A DNA stretch of 64,000 bases from Halomonas sp. GFAJ-1 (GCA_002966495.1 CP016490.1:3286001-3350000); one strand, 5' to 3'; positions 28,557-37,413 are shown, numbered from the stretch's first letter. Notes: generated from the letters alone by a model not told the origin. Numbers and translations are program-made.

Positions 28557-30371
28557 ATGACTTTTGATGCCAAGCAGTTTCTGAGTTCTGTAAGTACCTC
28601 TCCGGGTGTTTACAGAATGCTAGATGAGGAGCAAAACACCCTCTATGTCGGCAAAGCCAAGCGTTTAAAAGCGCGTCTTGCCAGCTATTTCCGTGGTCAG
28701 CTGAACACCAAAACTCAGGCAATGGTCGGACGAATTGCCGATATTCAAATTACCGTTACCCGCAGCGAAACCGAAGCACTACTGCTGGAACAAACGCTGA
28801 TCAAAGAGCTGCGGCCGCCCTATAACATCCTATTGAGGGATGATAAGTCCTACCCCTTTGTATTTGTGACCGACCGCCACTCTTATCCTGCGCTTGAGTA
28901 TAAGCGAGCACGTCAGCGGCGTGACGACGGCCGCTACTTAGGACCCTACCCTAGCAGCGGCGCGGTGCGAGAAAGCCTAGCCCTCATGCAGAAAATTTTT
29001 CGCATACGCAACTGTGAGGATAGCGTTTTTGCCCACCGGTCGCGCCCCTGCCTCCAGTTCCAAATCCAGCGCTGCAGCGCCCCCTGTGTAGGCTACATCT
29101 CTCAGGAAGAGTACCGCCGCGACGTCGAGCACGCGGTTATGTGCCTGGAAGGCAAAAGCGAGCACGTCACACAAGCGCTCACTGCCGAAATGGAAACTGC
29201 CAGCCACGCACTAAATTTTGAAGAAGCTGCCCGCTTACGTGATCAAATACAGCAGCTTAGGCAACTGCAGCAGCGTCAGTTTGTCGATAATGAAAGCGGC
29301 GATGCCGATATCTTTGCACTGGCCCAGCGGCCGGGCGCACTGGGAGTATCCGTGCTTAGCGTGCGGGATGGGCGCCTGCTTGGCGCACGACACCACATGC
29401 CTAAAAATGACCTGGACCTGCCACCGGAAATGCTACTCACCGAGGTCGTTAGCCAATACTATTTTGGCCAACCCCATAATGTGCCCAGCGAAGTGATCAC
29501 CAGCCACCCGCTTGAAGACAGCAGCCTGATCGCAAGCGCATTATCCCAGCAAGCAGGTAAGCGCATACGCGTTGCCAGCCAGGTACGCGGCCATCGCGCC
29601 CAGTGGCAACATTTGGCCATGACTAATGCGGAGCAGCAGCTTGCTTCTCAGTTGGCTAACAGAACTCAGCTCACCCAACGCTTTGAAGCGCTGCAAAAAG
29701 CGCTAGCGCTCGATAACATTCCCGAGCGCCTTGAGTGCTTCGATATTAGCCACAGCCACGGCGAAGCGACAGTCGCCTCCTGCGTGGTATTTGACCATCA
29801 AGGGCCGCGTAAAAGCGATTATCGTCATTTCCGCATCGAAGGGGTGGCAGCAGGGGATGACTACGCCGCCATGCAGCAGGCGCTAACCCGGCGCCTTAAA
29901 CGTGTAAAAAGCGGCGAAGCCATCGCCCCAGATATTTTGATTGTTGATGGCGGCAAAGGGCAGCTAAATATGGCACGCAGTGTACTAACTGACCTGGAAG
30001 TAACGGATATTATTTTACTCGGCGTTGCCAAAGGCACTACGCGTAAAGCGGGACTTGAAACTCTGTTTTTAGAAACCACCGACAACCCTTTACCGCTGGA
30101 CCCCGCCTCGCCCGCCCTGCATTTGATCCAGCACATTCGGGACGAGTCGCACCGCTTTGCCATCGCCGGACACCGCGCTCAGCGGGATAAAGCGCGACGC
30201 ACATCGACGCTACAAGACATTCCTGGCATTGGCCCTAAACGCAGGCGTGAGCTACTGCGGTTTTTTGGTGGTCTACAGGGCGTACAGAAGGCTAGCCGCG
30301 ATGAACTATCCCGAGTGCCCGGCATTAACGCTGCTCTTGCAGAAACAATTTACAATGCGCTTAATGGATAA
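28557..30371 (+). CDS. uvrC: Excinuclease ABC subunit C
   Basis: A 604-residue nucleotide-excision-repair endonuclease that makes both incisions. The N-terminal GIY-YIG domain reads GVYRMLDEEQNTLYVGKAKRLK, a Cys cluster follows (CLQFQIQRCSAPC), and the UVR motif lies around LNFEEAARLRDQIQQL. The RNase H-like domain has ECFDISHSHGE and ILIVDGGKGQL. The tandem helix-hairpin-helix at the C-terminus includes IPGIGPKRRREL. ATG 28557 gives the normal family start MTFDAKQFL; the frame is open upstream into uvrY. Confidence 0.95.
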   Translation: MTFDAKQFLSSVSTSPGVYRMLDEEQNTLYVGKAKRLKARLASYFRGQLNTKTQAMVGRIADIQITVTRSETEALLLEQTLIKELRPPYNILLRDDKSYPFVFVTDRHSYPALEYKRARQRRDDGRYLGPYPSSGAVRESLALMQKIFRIRNCEDSVFAHRSRPCLQFQIQRCSAPCVGYISQEEYRRDVEHAVMCLEGKSEHVTQALTAEMETASHALNFEEAARLRDQIQQLRQLQQRQFVDNESGDADIFALAQRPGALGVSVLSVRDGRLLGARHHMPKNDLDLPPEMLLTEVVSQYYFGQPHNVPSEVITSHPLEDSSLIASALSQQAGKRIRVASQVRGHRAQWQHLAMTNAEQQLASQLANRTQLTQRFEALQKALALDNIPERLECFDISHSHGEATVASCVVFDHQGPRKSDYRHFRIEGVAAGDDYAAMQQALTRRLKRVKSGEAIAPDILIVDGGKGQLNMARSVLTDLEVTDIILLGVAKGTTRKAGLETLFLETTDNPLPLDPASPALHLIQHIRDESHRFAIAGHRAQRDKARRTSTLQDIPGIGPKRRRELLRFFGGLQGVQKASRDELSRVPGINAALAETIYNALNG

Positions 30372-30471
30372 ACCGACGCTTAACATGGATGCTGTTAGCC
30401 AAGGGGGATAGAATACTTCCTCAGCAAGCACTCCATCTTTCATGACTCTCCGGCAAGGATCGCGCCCTGCG

Positions 30472-31020
30472 ATGAATATACCCAACATACTGACACTGGC
30501 AAGAATCGTCTTCATCCCGCTAATGGTAGTGCTTTTTTATCTACCGTTCAGCTGGAGCATGCCGCTTGCAGCAGGACTGTTTGCCTTGGCAGCAGTAACC
30601 GACTGGCTAGATGGCTACCTAGCTCGTCGCTGGAACCAGTCAACGCCGTTTGGCGCTTTCCTGGACCCCGTGGCCGACAAACTCATGGTGGCAGTGGCGC
30701 TTGCGCTGCTTATCGAACGCTTCGACACCCTGATATTAACCCTACCTGCGCTGGTCATCATTGGCCGCGAGATCGTCATTTCAGCACTACGTGAATGGAT
30801 GGCGGAAATGGGCAAACGCGGCATGGTGGCAGTCTCTTGGATCGGAAAACTCAAAACCACGCTGCAAATGGTGGCCATCCTTATTTTATTAGCCTTTCCG
30901 CCAGGGCACGAGATCGCCTTATTCGGCGTCGTGGTGCTTTATGCAGCGGCTATTTTGACCCTTTGGTCGATGATTCAGTACCTAAAGTCTGCATGGCCAC
31001 ACCTCAGCCGCTCAATGTAA
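30472..31020 (+). CDS. pgsA: CDP-diacylglycerol--glycerol-3-phosphate 3-phosphatidyltransferase
   Basis: A 182-residue inner-membrane enzyme committing CDP-diacylglycerol to phosphatidylglycerol. The CDP-alcohol phosphotransferase signature reads [27 protein letters not shown], here given only as the motif D-x2-DG-x2-AR-x8-G-x3-D-x3-D, at about residues 43-69. Several membrane segments surround it. ATG 30472 ([12 protein letters not shown]) matches family N-termini. It is followed by the tRNA-Gly/Cys/Leu operon, as in E. coli. Confidence 0.93.
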   Translation: MNIPNILTLARIVFIPLMVVLFYLPFSWSMPLAAGLFALAAVTDWLDGYLARRWNQSTPFGAFLDPVADKLMVAVALALLIERFDTLILTLPALVIIGREIVISALREWMAEMGKRGMVAVSWIGKLKTTLQMVAILILLAFPPGHEIALFGVVVLYAAAILTLWSMIQYLKSAWPHLSRSM

Positions 31021-31061
31021 AAAAGAGAGTATCTGTTTGTGCTTGCTGATAAATTCATTGA

Positions 31062-31089
31062 TTGACAAGCTCGCCCTGGTGCGTATAAT
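31062..31089 (+). promoter_or_regulatory. Consensus sigma-70 promoter of the tRNA operon
   Basis: TTGACA (31062-31067), a 16-nt spacer and TATAAT (31084-31089), both hexamers perfect. A GC-rich discriminator (TCGCCCTCG) follows, typical of stringently controlled stable-RNA promoters. Confidence 0.93.
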
Positions 31090-31104
31090 TCGCCCTCGAG
31101 TCGA

Positions 31105-31179
31105 GCGGGAATAGCTCAGTGGTAGAGCATCGCCTTGCCAAGGCGAGGGTCGGGAGTTCGAATCTCCTTTCCCGCTCCA
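31105..31179 (+). tRNA. tRNA-Gly (anticodon GCC)
   Basis: A 75-nt tRNA starting GCGGGAA and ending TTCCCGCTCCA. The anticodon loop TTGCCAA carries GCC, and the T-loop GTTCGAATC and encoded CCA are present. It is first in the Gly-Cys-Leu operon, 15 nt after the -10 box. Confidence 0.96.
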
Positions 31180-31254
31180 ACTTGGATAGCGTGGTAAAGC
31201 AAGAGAGGGTCGTGAGCTGGAACGCCAGTCCGATCGATCTCCTTTCCCGCTCCA
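31180..31254 (+). pseudogene. Decayed tandem copy of tRNA-Gly
   Basis: The 75 nt after tRNA-Gly end in a perfect repeat of its 3' end (ATCTCCTTTCCCGCTCCAAC at 31162 and again at 31237, offset 75 nt, exactly one tRNA length). Further matches are GGATAGC, GTGGTAAAGCA against GTGGTAGAGCA, and GAGGGTCG. The 5' acceptor strand and anticodon arm are lost, so it cannot fold as a tRNA. It most likely arose by tandem duplication and decay. Confidence 0.75.
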
Positions 31255-31265
31255 ACGACTTGTTA

Positions 31266-31339
31266 GGCTGGATGGCAGAGTGGTTATGCAGCGGACTGCA
31301 ACTCCGTGTACGCCGGTTCGATTCCGACTCCAGCCTCCA
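31266..31339 (+). tRNA. tRNA-Cys (anticodon GCA)
   Basis: A 74-nt tRNA with acceptor GGCTGGA / TCCAGCC, anticodon loop CTGCAAC containing GCA, T-loop GTTCGATTC and encoded CCA. Second functional tRNA of the operon. Confidence 0.96.
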
Positions 31340-31376
31340 TTTTCAGTGTAGCGGCAGACCTTGTCTTCGATACACT

Positions 31377-31463
31377 GCCCGGATGGCGAAATTGGTAGAC
31401 GCAAGAGACTTAAAATCTCTCGGAGGTAACTCCGTGCCGGTTCAAGTCCGGCTCCGGGCACCA
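31377..31463 (+). tRNA. tRNA-Leu (anticodon TAA)
   Basis: An 87-nt class II tRNA with acceptor GCCCGGA / TCCGGGC, anticodon loop CTTAAAA containing TAA, a long variable arm (CTCGGAGGTAACTCCG), T-loop GTTCAAGTC and encoded CCA. Last gene of the operon. Confidence 0.96.
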
Positions 31464-31482
31464 TTTATTAGTTAAACGAACT

Positions 31483-31517
31483 AAGCTGCGAGATCAATTG
31501 ATCTACGCGGCTTTTTT
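31483..31517 (+). terminator. Terminator of the tRNA operon
   Basis: Stem formed by AAGC, GCG and AGATC pairing with GATCT, CGC and GCTT around an AATT loop, ending in a run of six T residues. It starts 20 nt after tRNA-Leu. Confidence 0.85.
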
Positions 31518-31653
31518 GTTTGCGCAATACTTATCCATCCCGAGACTAGCGTGCGATTTTTTATTCGCACACATCGCCAAGCGATTATGGTCACGCTATG
31601 ATGCCTGCCTTATTACCGCACAGCGCTTGATCGTGAGAAAAAGGAGCGGGCCC

Positions 31654-33273
31654 ATGAGCACGCCAACATCCGACGTACTAATCATCGGCGGCGGCGTCGC
31701 CGGTTTAACCCTGGCGCTTGAGGTTGCAGACCACCTCTCAGTGACGCTAGTGCGTCCAGCGGTTGATGACCAAGGTGCCAGCCGGTGGGCACAGGGGGGC
31801 ATTGCTGCCGTACTGTCCCCCGACGACGATCTTGAAGCCCATGTGCGTGATACGTTAGTTGCTGGCGACGGGCTATGCAATGAAGAGGCGGTAAGGCACA
31901 CGGTTACCCACGGCCCAGACGCTATTCAATGGCTAATTGATAACGGCGTACCGTTTACTCCCGATCCCGACCCCGCCGCTCGCTACCCTTACCATCTTAC
32001 TAGAGAGGGTGGCCACAATGCCCGGCGCATTATCCATGCAGATGACGCCACGGGACGCGCTGTTGTCGATACGCTGCTGAACAAAGTCAGCGCCCACCCG
32101 AACATCACCCAGCGCAGTGACCTAACGGTTTTAAACCTGCTCAGCGATGAAACTGGCCAGTGCATTGGCGCCACGGGGACAGACACACAGCAGCGCTACA
32201 AAACACTCCTAGCCCGGCACACAGTGTTAGCTACTGGCGGCTCCAGCGGGCTTTACCGCCACACAACCACGCCCTCTCCCAGCAGCGGTGAAGGCATGAT
32301 AATGGCAGCCGAGCTCGGTGCCGTGCTGATGAACCTTGAGTTCCAGCAGTTTCACCCTACCTGTTTATTCGACCCAGAAGGCCCCGCTTTTTTAATCAGC
32401 GAAGCTGTGCGCGGTGAAGGTGGCCATTTATTAAATGAAGCGGGTCATCGGTTCATGCCCGACATTGACCCACGCGCAGAACTTGCCCCTCGCGATGTAG
32501 TGGCTCGGGCGATCGACGCAGAAATCCAGCAAAGCGGCCAAGGGCATGTATGGCTCGATATTCGTCATCTTGGTGAGACGGCTATTGCCCATCACTTCCC
32601 AACGATTTTAGCCCATTGCGCCACCCGCGGACTGGACATTACCCGCCAACCGATCCCCGTTGTGCCAGCTGCGCACTATAGCTGTGGCGGCGTCGCAACC
32701 GATCACAAAGGCGCCACCCACGTAGCGAACCTGTATGCCATTGGCGAAACCGCCTGTACCGGCCTACACGGCGCAAACCGCATGGCAAGCAATTCACTCT
32801 TAGAGTGCTTAGTATACGCGCGAAGCTGTGCGCAGCATTTACTTGCCCAGCCCAACACCCCCCTGCCGAGTGATAAAGGGAACGCTGCAAAAACCAGCCA
32901 CAAGGCTGGCATTATTGATGTTGAAAAACTTCTTATACTGCGCAGCGCCATGCGCGAAGTGATGAGCCACTACGTATCGATTGTGCGTAGCAATCAAAGC
33001 CTTGCTACAGCGCGAGAAAAGCTCGTCGAAATTGAGCTAGAACTAGAAGAGTTTCTTGCCAGTACGCTAAGCAATGAGGACGAGAGGCGTGCGCACCCTG
33101 AGAGCATACGCTTCAAGCAGTCCTTGAAGCTTGCCCAGCTAACCGTATTAGCGGCTCTGCAGCGTCAGGAGTCTCGAGGGCTACACTACTCAACCGACTG
33201 GCCTGGACAGCAGAGTAATTCCACTGCATCTAGGCTCACCTTGCAGCAGTTAACGACCTGCCCGGTGACATAA
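31654..33273 (+). CDS. nadB: L-aspartate oxidase
   Basis: A 539-residue FAD enzyme (E. coli 540) making iminoaspartate in NAD synthesis. The dinucleotide-binding motif is VLIIGGGVAGLTLAL, GASRWAQGGIAAV is the flavin loop, and HPT in QFHPTCLFD and CGGVATD are family features. The ATG 31654 is preceded by AAAGGAG; the frame is open upstream without a good start. The 3' end overlaps the convergent ygfX gene by 24 nt. Confidence 0.95.
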   Translation: MSTPTSDVLIIGGGVAGLTLALEVADHLSVTLVRPAVDDQGASRWAQGGIAAVLSPDDDLEAHVRDTLVAGDGLCNEEAVRHTVTHGPDAIQWLIDNGVPFTPDPDPAARYPYHLTREGGHNARRIIHADDATGRAVVDTLLNKVSAHPNITQRSDLTVLNLLSDETGQCIGATGTDTQQRYKTLLARHTVLATGGSSGLYRHTTTPSPSSGEGMIMAAELGAVLMNLEFQQFHPTCLFDPEGPAFLISEAVRGEGGHLLNEAGHRFMPDIDPRAELAPRDVVARAIDAEIQQSGQGHVWLDIRHLGETAIAHHFPTILAHCATRGLDITRQPIPVVPAAHYSCGGVATDHKGATHVANLYAIGETACTGLHGANRMASNSLLECLVYARSCAQHLLAQPNTPLPSDKGNAAKTSHKAGIIDVEKLLILRSAMREVMSHYVSIVRSNQSLATAREKLVEIELELEEFLASTLSNEDERRAHPESIRFKQSLKLAQLTVLAALQRQESRGLHYSTDWPGQQSNSTASRLTLQQLTTCPVT

Positions 33274-33657
33274 TCGGCGCAGCTCCCGGTGGCTATGGGC
33301 TGGCAAGCTATCAGGCCATAGCCACACCCTCTGCGGCCCTAAGTGAAGTCCAAGCAGCCACGGGCCAATATAATCGCAGCGCACCGGCCGCTCTTCACCC
33401 AGTTCTCCATTTCCCAGCAGCCAACGCCCAGAAAGCTGAGCACCACTCTTTACCAACTGCAAATCACCGCTGGGCTGCGCCTGATACTGGCGCCAAACCA
33501 AATACGCTACGCATAGCACCAATACAGCCACCCATCCTATGGGCACTACCCAGCTCAATACCATACAAAGCCCTAACGCCAACGTTGCATGGCATGCGCT
33601 TTGACACTTAGAGCGTGCGATAGGCAGAGTTATCGGTGGTTTCAGCATGTTCAACAA
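33250..33657 (-). CDS. ygfX: YgfX/CptA-like membrane protein
   Basis: A 135-residue protein with two adjacent membrane segments near the N-terminus (ACHATLALGLCMVLSW and PIGWVAVLVLCVAYLVW) and a small soluble C-terminus (RWLLGNGELGEERPVRC...RVWLWPDSL). The layout and its position after sdhE fit YgfX, called a toxin-like partner of SdhE/YgfY in E. coli. Sequence conservation is weak in this family, so the call relies on context. It overlaps the sdhE end by about 50 nt and the nadB end by 24 nt. ATG 33648 is an alternative start. Confidence 0.75.
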   Translation of the reverse strand: MLNMLKPPITLPIARSKCQSACHATLALGLCMVLSWVVPIGWVAVLVLCVAYLVWRQYQAQPSGDLQLVKSGAQLSGRWLLGNGELGEERPVRCDYIGPWLLGLHLGPQRVWLWPDSLPAHSHRELRRLCHRAGR

Positions 33658-33901
33658 TCATTTGTACCAATCGACGCAGTGCAGGATCCTCAGGCCATTC
33701 ACGGTGCATCAACCACACAAACAGGTCTTGATCCTCTTCTTCGATTAACCGCTCATACGCTAATTGATCATCCTCACTGAGCGTATCAAAGCGTTTTTCA
33801 AGGAAAGGAATAAGTAGCAGATCCAGCTCCCACATACCGCGGCGAGAGTGCCAGTAAAGTCGCTTGCGAAGTATTGCTGCTGGTGAAGTATCGTCGCTCA
33901 A
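33608..33901 (-). CDS. sdhE: FAD assembly factor SdhE
   Basis: A 97-residue protein of the SdhE/YgfY/CptB family, which promotes covalent flavinylation of succinate dehydrogenase. The signature RKRLYWHSRRGMWELDLLL includes the essential RGxWE motif (RGMWE). The start is set at TTG 33901, which has GAGAGG 7 nt upstream and yields a family-sized protein; the open frame continues to 33970 without a better RBS. It is translationally linked to ygfX by an overlap. Confidence 0.88.
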   Translation of the reverse strand: MSDDTSPAAILRKRLYWHSRRGMWELDLLLIPFLEKRFDTLSEDDQLAYERLIEEEDQDLFVWLMHREWPEDPALRRLVQMIVEHAETTDNSAYRTL

Positions 33902-34031
33902 CGTCAGCCTCTCGGGATAGATGAAATGAAATGCCAGTATACCTAAGCCACAGGGTCGCGCCAGCGGCAACCTTCGCCTATGCTGTAATTCAGTTACACA
34001 CTAATTAACCTAGTACCTTGTTTTATCTGAA

Positions 34032-34060
34032 TTGTTTTATATCGGCATGCGCAGTATGCT
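34032..34060 (+). promoter_or_regulatory. Putative promoter of ihfB
   Basis: TTGTTT (34032-34037), a 17-nt spacer and TATGCT (34055-34060) lie about 65 nt before the ihfB start, in an AT-rich stretch. The match is moderate. Confidence 0.5.
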
Positions 34061-34123
34061 GGATTCGATGTTATCGAGGTCGCAAGCATCAACGCGCCAT
34101 ATAAGTTCGCAGGGAGCCAACCG

Positions 34124-34420
34124 ATGACCAAATCTGAATTAATCGAACAAATCGCAATGCGGCAACCGGAGCTATCCGCTAAAGAAGTAGAAACGGCGGT
34201 GCGTATTATCTTGGATGATATGACGGACGCTTTAGCTAGCGGCGGACGTGTGGAGATCCGCGGCTTTGGCAGCTTTTCGCTGCACTACCGGGAACCACGC
34301 GTAGGGCGTAACCCTAAAACCGGCGACCCTGTCGATTTAGAGGGTAAATATGTCCCTCACTTTAAGCCGGGTAAGGAGCTACGCGAGCAGGTAGATGCAA
34401 GCCGTGCACTGGGCTACTAG
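34124..34420 (+). CDS. ihfB: Integration host factor subunit beta
   Basis: A 98-residue DNA-bending protein. The HU/IHF signature [21 protein letters not shown] contains the minor-groove arm, and [11 protein letters not shown] at the start and [10 protein letters not shown] at the end are typical of IHF-beta. In many gammaproteobacteria ihfB follows rpsA; here rpsA is absent and ihfB has its own promoter region, with lapA downstream. Confidence 0.95.
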   Translation: MTKSELIEQIAMRQPELSAKEVETAVRIILDDMTDALASGGRVEIRGFGSFSLHYREPRVGRNPKTGDPVDLEGKYVPHFKPGKELREQVDASRALGY

Positions 34421-34529
34421 CCGAGCGGCGCGTGCTCTTACATGCATATCAGACCTTCTGCGGGATGACGTCGCTTCCAGACTCAGACACAATAGCATCA
34501 CCTTGAACGTCACAGACTAGGAAACTCTC

Positions 34530-34835
34530 ATGCGTTGGATAAAAGGGCTGATTCTGGCCGTCATTTTGCTGGTTGTGCTGCTGGTTGGCATTCTGTTTGC
34601 CGTCAACAACCAGCAAACCGTCGCCTTAAATCTCATTTGGTTAGAACTGCCGCCAGTCTCTCTTTCTGTATGGCTGCTGGCAACGTTAGCCTGTGGTGTC
34701 ATCCTAGGCATGCTCGCTATGCTAGGTGTTTATGTACGGCTGAAGGCACGGCTGGCACGCAGCGAAAGGCACAGCAAGCAGCAGCGCAAAGAGCTGGACC
34801 GTTTACGTACCCAGGAGCTAAAGGAAGTGGCGTAA
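34530..34835 (+). CDS. lapA: LapA (YciS) inner-membrane protein
   Basis: A 101-residue protein with two membrane segments (about 4-27 and 42-66) joined by the conserved NNQQTVALNLIW stretch, then a basic coiled C-terminus. LapA works with LapB in control of LPS synthesis and LpxC turnover. AGGAAA precedes the ATG. The stop codon abuts the lapB ATG with no gap. Confidence 0.9.
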   Translation: MRWIKGLILAVILLVVLLVGILFAVNNQQTVALNLIWLELPPVSLSVWLLATLACGVILGMLAMLGVYVRLKARLARSERHSKQQRKELDRLRTQELKEVA

Positions 34836-36035
34836 ATGTTTGATCTCGCGCTGCTGGGTGTACTATTGGCAGCCATCGCCATTGGTTTTGGCCTGGGATA
34901 CCGACACGCCTCCCTCCGCAAGCAGCGCACGCCAGACTCGCGCGCTCCCGACATATCGCGCGAGTACTTCGTCGGGCTGAACTATCTTCTGAATGAGCAG
35001 CCTGACGAAGCAATCAATACCTTTATCCATGCACTGGAAGTTAACAGTGATACCGTGGGCACTCACATTGCCTTAGGCAAGCTGTTTCGGGCACGCGGCG
35101 AAGCCGACAAAGCCGTCAGTATTCACCAAAATTTACTTGCTCGCCCAGCACTCTCTGCGTCTACCAACCAGCATATTCAGTTCGAACTAGCCCGTGATTT
35201 TATGGCGCTAGGCGTCCATGACCGCGCGCAGCGTTTGCTAAGCGACCTTTTAGAAAACGCTGTTAATTCTCCTTACCATCAAGAAGCCAAACGCTTACTG
35301 ATCGATATACTAGAACGTGAGAAAGGGTGGCAGTCTGCACTGGATATTGCTCAGCCTCTCCTAAAGCAACAGCCCGGCATGCGCCGACCGGCAGCTCATT
35401 GGTTATGCGAACTGGCTTTAGAAGAAATTCAACAGTCCAGCCGTGCGCTGGCTCGAAAACACTTAAAAAAAGCGCTGCAACTAGACGAGCGCTGCGTTCG
35501 CGCCACCCTTCTTTTAGCTGAGTTAGAAATGGAAAACGGGCACTACCGTCGCGCCATTGACGGCCTTGAACGCATACCTCGCCAAGATATTGCTCATATC
35601 CCCACGATGCTGCCGGCTCTCCAGCGCGCCTATGAGCGCAATAACGACTTACATGGCTTTGAGACCCAGCTCTACCAACTGCTTGGCCAGGCACCTTATA
35701 CCAGTGTGATTATCACGCTGGGCGAGCTAATTCATCACCGCGAAGGTGTTGATAGCGCGATAGAGCGCACCGGAGAATGGCTTCGTGAAGCCCCTAGCCT
35801 AGGCGGGCTTGATTACTTGGTCGATCTCTATTTGGAAAGCCAACGCCTTAGCGGTAAAACCCCACCCGATACGCGGTTACTGCTTTTAAAGCATCATACC
35901 GAGGCACTTATGGAAGGCAGGCCTCGTCACCGCTGCCGACGCTGTGGATTTACCAGCGACAGCCTAATATGGCAGTGCCCCAGCTGCCGCCGATGGGGCA
36001 CTATCAAGCCTATTACTGGCATCGAAGGCGAATAG
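34836..36035 (+). CDS. lapB: LPS assembly protein LapB (YciM)
   Basis: A 399-residue protein with an N-terminal membrane anchor (about 1-20), a series of TPR helices (for example NYLLNEQPDEAINTFIHALE and HIALGKLFRARGEADKA) and a C-terminal rubredoxin-like zinc domain, CRRCGF...CPSCRRWG. It promotes FtsH-dependent degradation of LpxC. It starts directly at the lapA stop, so the two are co-translated. It is convergent with pyrF. Confidence 0.93.
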   Translation: MFDLALLGVLLAAIAIGFGLGYRHASLRKQRTPDSRAPDISREYFVGLNYLLNEQPDEAINTFIHALEVNSDTVGTHIALGKLFRARGEADKAVSIHQNLLARPALSASTNQHIQFELARDFMALGVHDRAQRLLSDLLENAVNSPYHQEAKRLLIDILEREKGWQSALDIAQPLLKQQPGMRRPAAHWLCELALEEIQQSSRALARKHLKKALQLDERCVRATLLLAELEMENGHYRRAIDGLERIPRQDIAHIPTMLPALQRAYERNNDLHGFETQLYQLLGQAPYTSVIITLGELIHHREGVDSAIERTGEWLREAPSLGGLDYLVDLYLESQRLSGKTPPDTRLLLLKHHTEALMEGRPRHRCRRCGFTSDSLIWQCPSCRRWGTIKPITGIEGE

Positions 36036-36054
36036 CGCAAGACTCAAACAAGCA

Positions 36055-36756
36055 TCAAGAAGCCGCCAACTCCGCTTCAATGGCCGCCAGCGCCGCCATA
36101 GGGTCCTCGGCTTGGGTAACTGGCCGCCCCACTACCAAATGGGTGCTACCTACCCGCATCGCCTCAGAAGGCGTCATAATCCGCTGTTGATCGTTCGCAG
36201 CAGCAAAGCTCGGTCGAATACCAGGGGTTACTTTCAAAAACTCAGCACCACACTGCGCTTTAATCTGAGCAGCCTCCTGTGCAGAACAAACCACTCCGTT
36301 TAAGCCGCTTTGCTGGGTGAGCGCTGCTAATCGCATAACCTGATCCTGCGGCGTGGCCGCCACCCCTGCCTCATGTAAATCCTCAGCCTGCATACTGGTC
36401 AATACAGTCACTGCAATTAGATGCGTTGATAGGTTGTGGTCTATTAAGCGTTTAGCAGCAGCCTCCATCATGCGGCGGCCCCCTGAGGCATGCACATTAA
36501 CCATCCAAACACCCTGCTCAGCCGCCGCTTGCACCGCGCCTGCGACCGTATTGGGAATATCGTGAAATTTCAGGTCAAGAAACACTTCAAACCCACGTCC
36601 ATGCAGCGCTTCCAGCACAGCTGGGCCGCTGCGCGTAAATAACTCTTTACCCACTTTTACACGGCAGCGCGAAGGATCTAACTGATCGGCCATGCATAAA
36701 GCAGCATCTAGGGAGGGGTAATCAAGGGCGATAATCAAGGGAGAATCAGTAGCCAC
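36055..36756 (-). CDS. pyrF: Orotidine 5'-phosphate decarboxylase
   Basis: A 233-residue TIM-barrel enzyme making UMP. The catalytic Lys/Asp cluster reads [13 protein letters not shown], the start [14 protein letters not shown] is typical, and TPGIRPS and [16 protein letters not shown] form the phosphate-binding end. In enterobacteria pyrF follows lapB on the same strand; here the same pair is adjacent but convergent. Confidence 0.95.
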   Translation of the reverse strand: MATDSPLIIALDYPSLDAALCMADQLDPSRCRVKVGKELFTRSGPAVLEALHGRGFEVFLDLKFHDIPNTVAGAVQAAAEQGVWMVNVHASGGRRMMEAAAKRLIDHNLSTHLIAVTVLTSMQAEDLHEAGVAATPQDQVMRLAALTQQSGLNGVVCSAQEAAQIKAQCGAEFLKVTPGIRPSFAAANDQQRIMTPSEAMRVGSTHLVVGRPVTQAEDPMAALAAIEAELAAS

Positions 36757-37030
36757 GGGCGTACTCCATGTTCATTTTGGCGCATTGTAACAGCCCAACC
36801 AGCCTTGCTGTGTAAGCGATTTGCTCATAACCCGTAGCAAAATGCTTACAAAAACAGTCGTACATGGCTTACAGCATTTTCATGATGAAGCGCTTAAGTT
36901 TACCAAGGCGGCGTCTTAATAAAACTTCACCGCTTAAAACACATGGCCGCAATGCTATTTCCAGGCAAGCAGCATGCCTTAGTGAAAAGCGCATAGGCGG
37001 CCCAACCAACAACTCAAAGGATGCTAATCC

Positions 37031-37315
37031 ATGCAAACAACGTTAAAAGGATTGCTAACGGCACTGCTGCTTAGCCTCAGTTTAGGCCTATCAGGTGCCG
37101 CCCTAGCCCAAGCAGTGGCACCCATCAATGTAAATACCGCAGATGAAGAGCTACTGGCTGAGCTTCCGGGCGTAGGCCCAAGCCGTGCGGCTGCCATTAT
37201 TGAAGAGCGGGAAACCAACGGCGCATTTGAAAACGCGGATGACCTAACCCGCGTTAACGGCATTGGCCCCGCCACTGTTGATCGTATGCGCGACCAAGTA
37301 GCCTTTGACGAGTAG
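37031..37315 (+). CDS. ComEA-like secreted helix-hairpin-helix protein
   Basis: A 94-residue protein with a Sec signal peptide (cleavage near ALAQA) and a tandem helix-hairpin-helix domain: INVNTADEELLAELPGVGPSRAAAII followed by LTRVNGIGPATVDRM. Such proteins bind DNA; ComEA does so in the periplasm during transformation, although many solitary family members have no proven competence role. A good RBS (AAAGGA) precedes the ATG. No other competence genes are nearby. Confidence 0.88.
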   Translation: MQTTLKGLLTALLLSLSLGLSGAALAQAVAPINVNTADEELLAELPGVGPSRAAAIIEERETNGAFENADDLTRVNGIGPATVDRMRDQVAFDE

Positions 37316-37355
37316 TCACTTTTAACACGTAGTAACGGTTGACGAATAAAGCAAC

Positions 37356-37396
37356 ACTTTCAACCGCTTGACGGCCATCGTCGAGCGGTTGAAAGT
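37356..37396. repeat. Long inverted repeat between comEA-like gene and prpF
   Basis: Perfect outer arms ACTTTCAACCGCT / AGCGGTTGAAAGT (13 bp) and inner arms GACG / CGTC around GCCAT form a 17-bp stem with one T-G internal pair. No T run follows on either strand. A further CGGTTGA copy lies upstream near 37336. Confidence 0.7.
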
Positions 37397-37413
37397 AATA
37401 ACATAGATAGCGT

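Noticed and set aside
31237..31256. Repeat of the tRNA-Gly 3' end read as a phage or island attachment site (attR).
   Set aside because: The two copies are only 75 nt apart and enclose tRNA-like sequence, not an integrase gene or island; tandem duplication explains it better.
36864..37046. 60-codon open frame between pyrF and the comEA-like gene.
   Set aside because: No RBS, composition unlike a protein, and it overlaps the start of the comEA-like gene in another frame.
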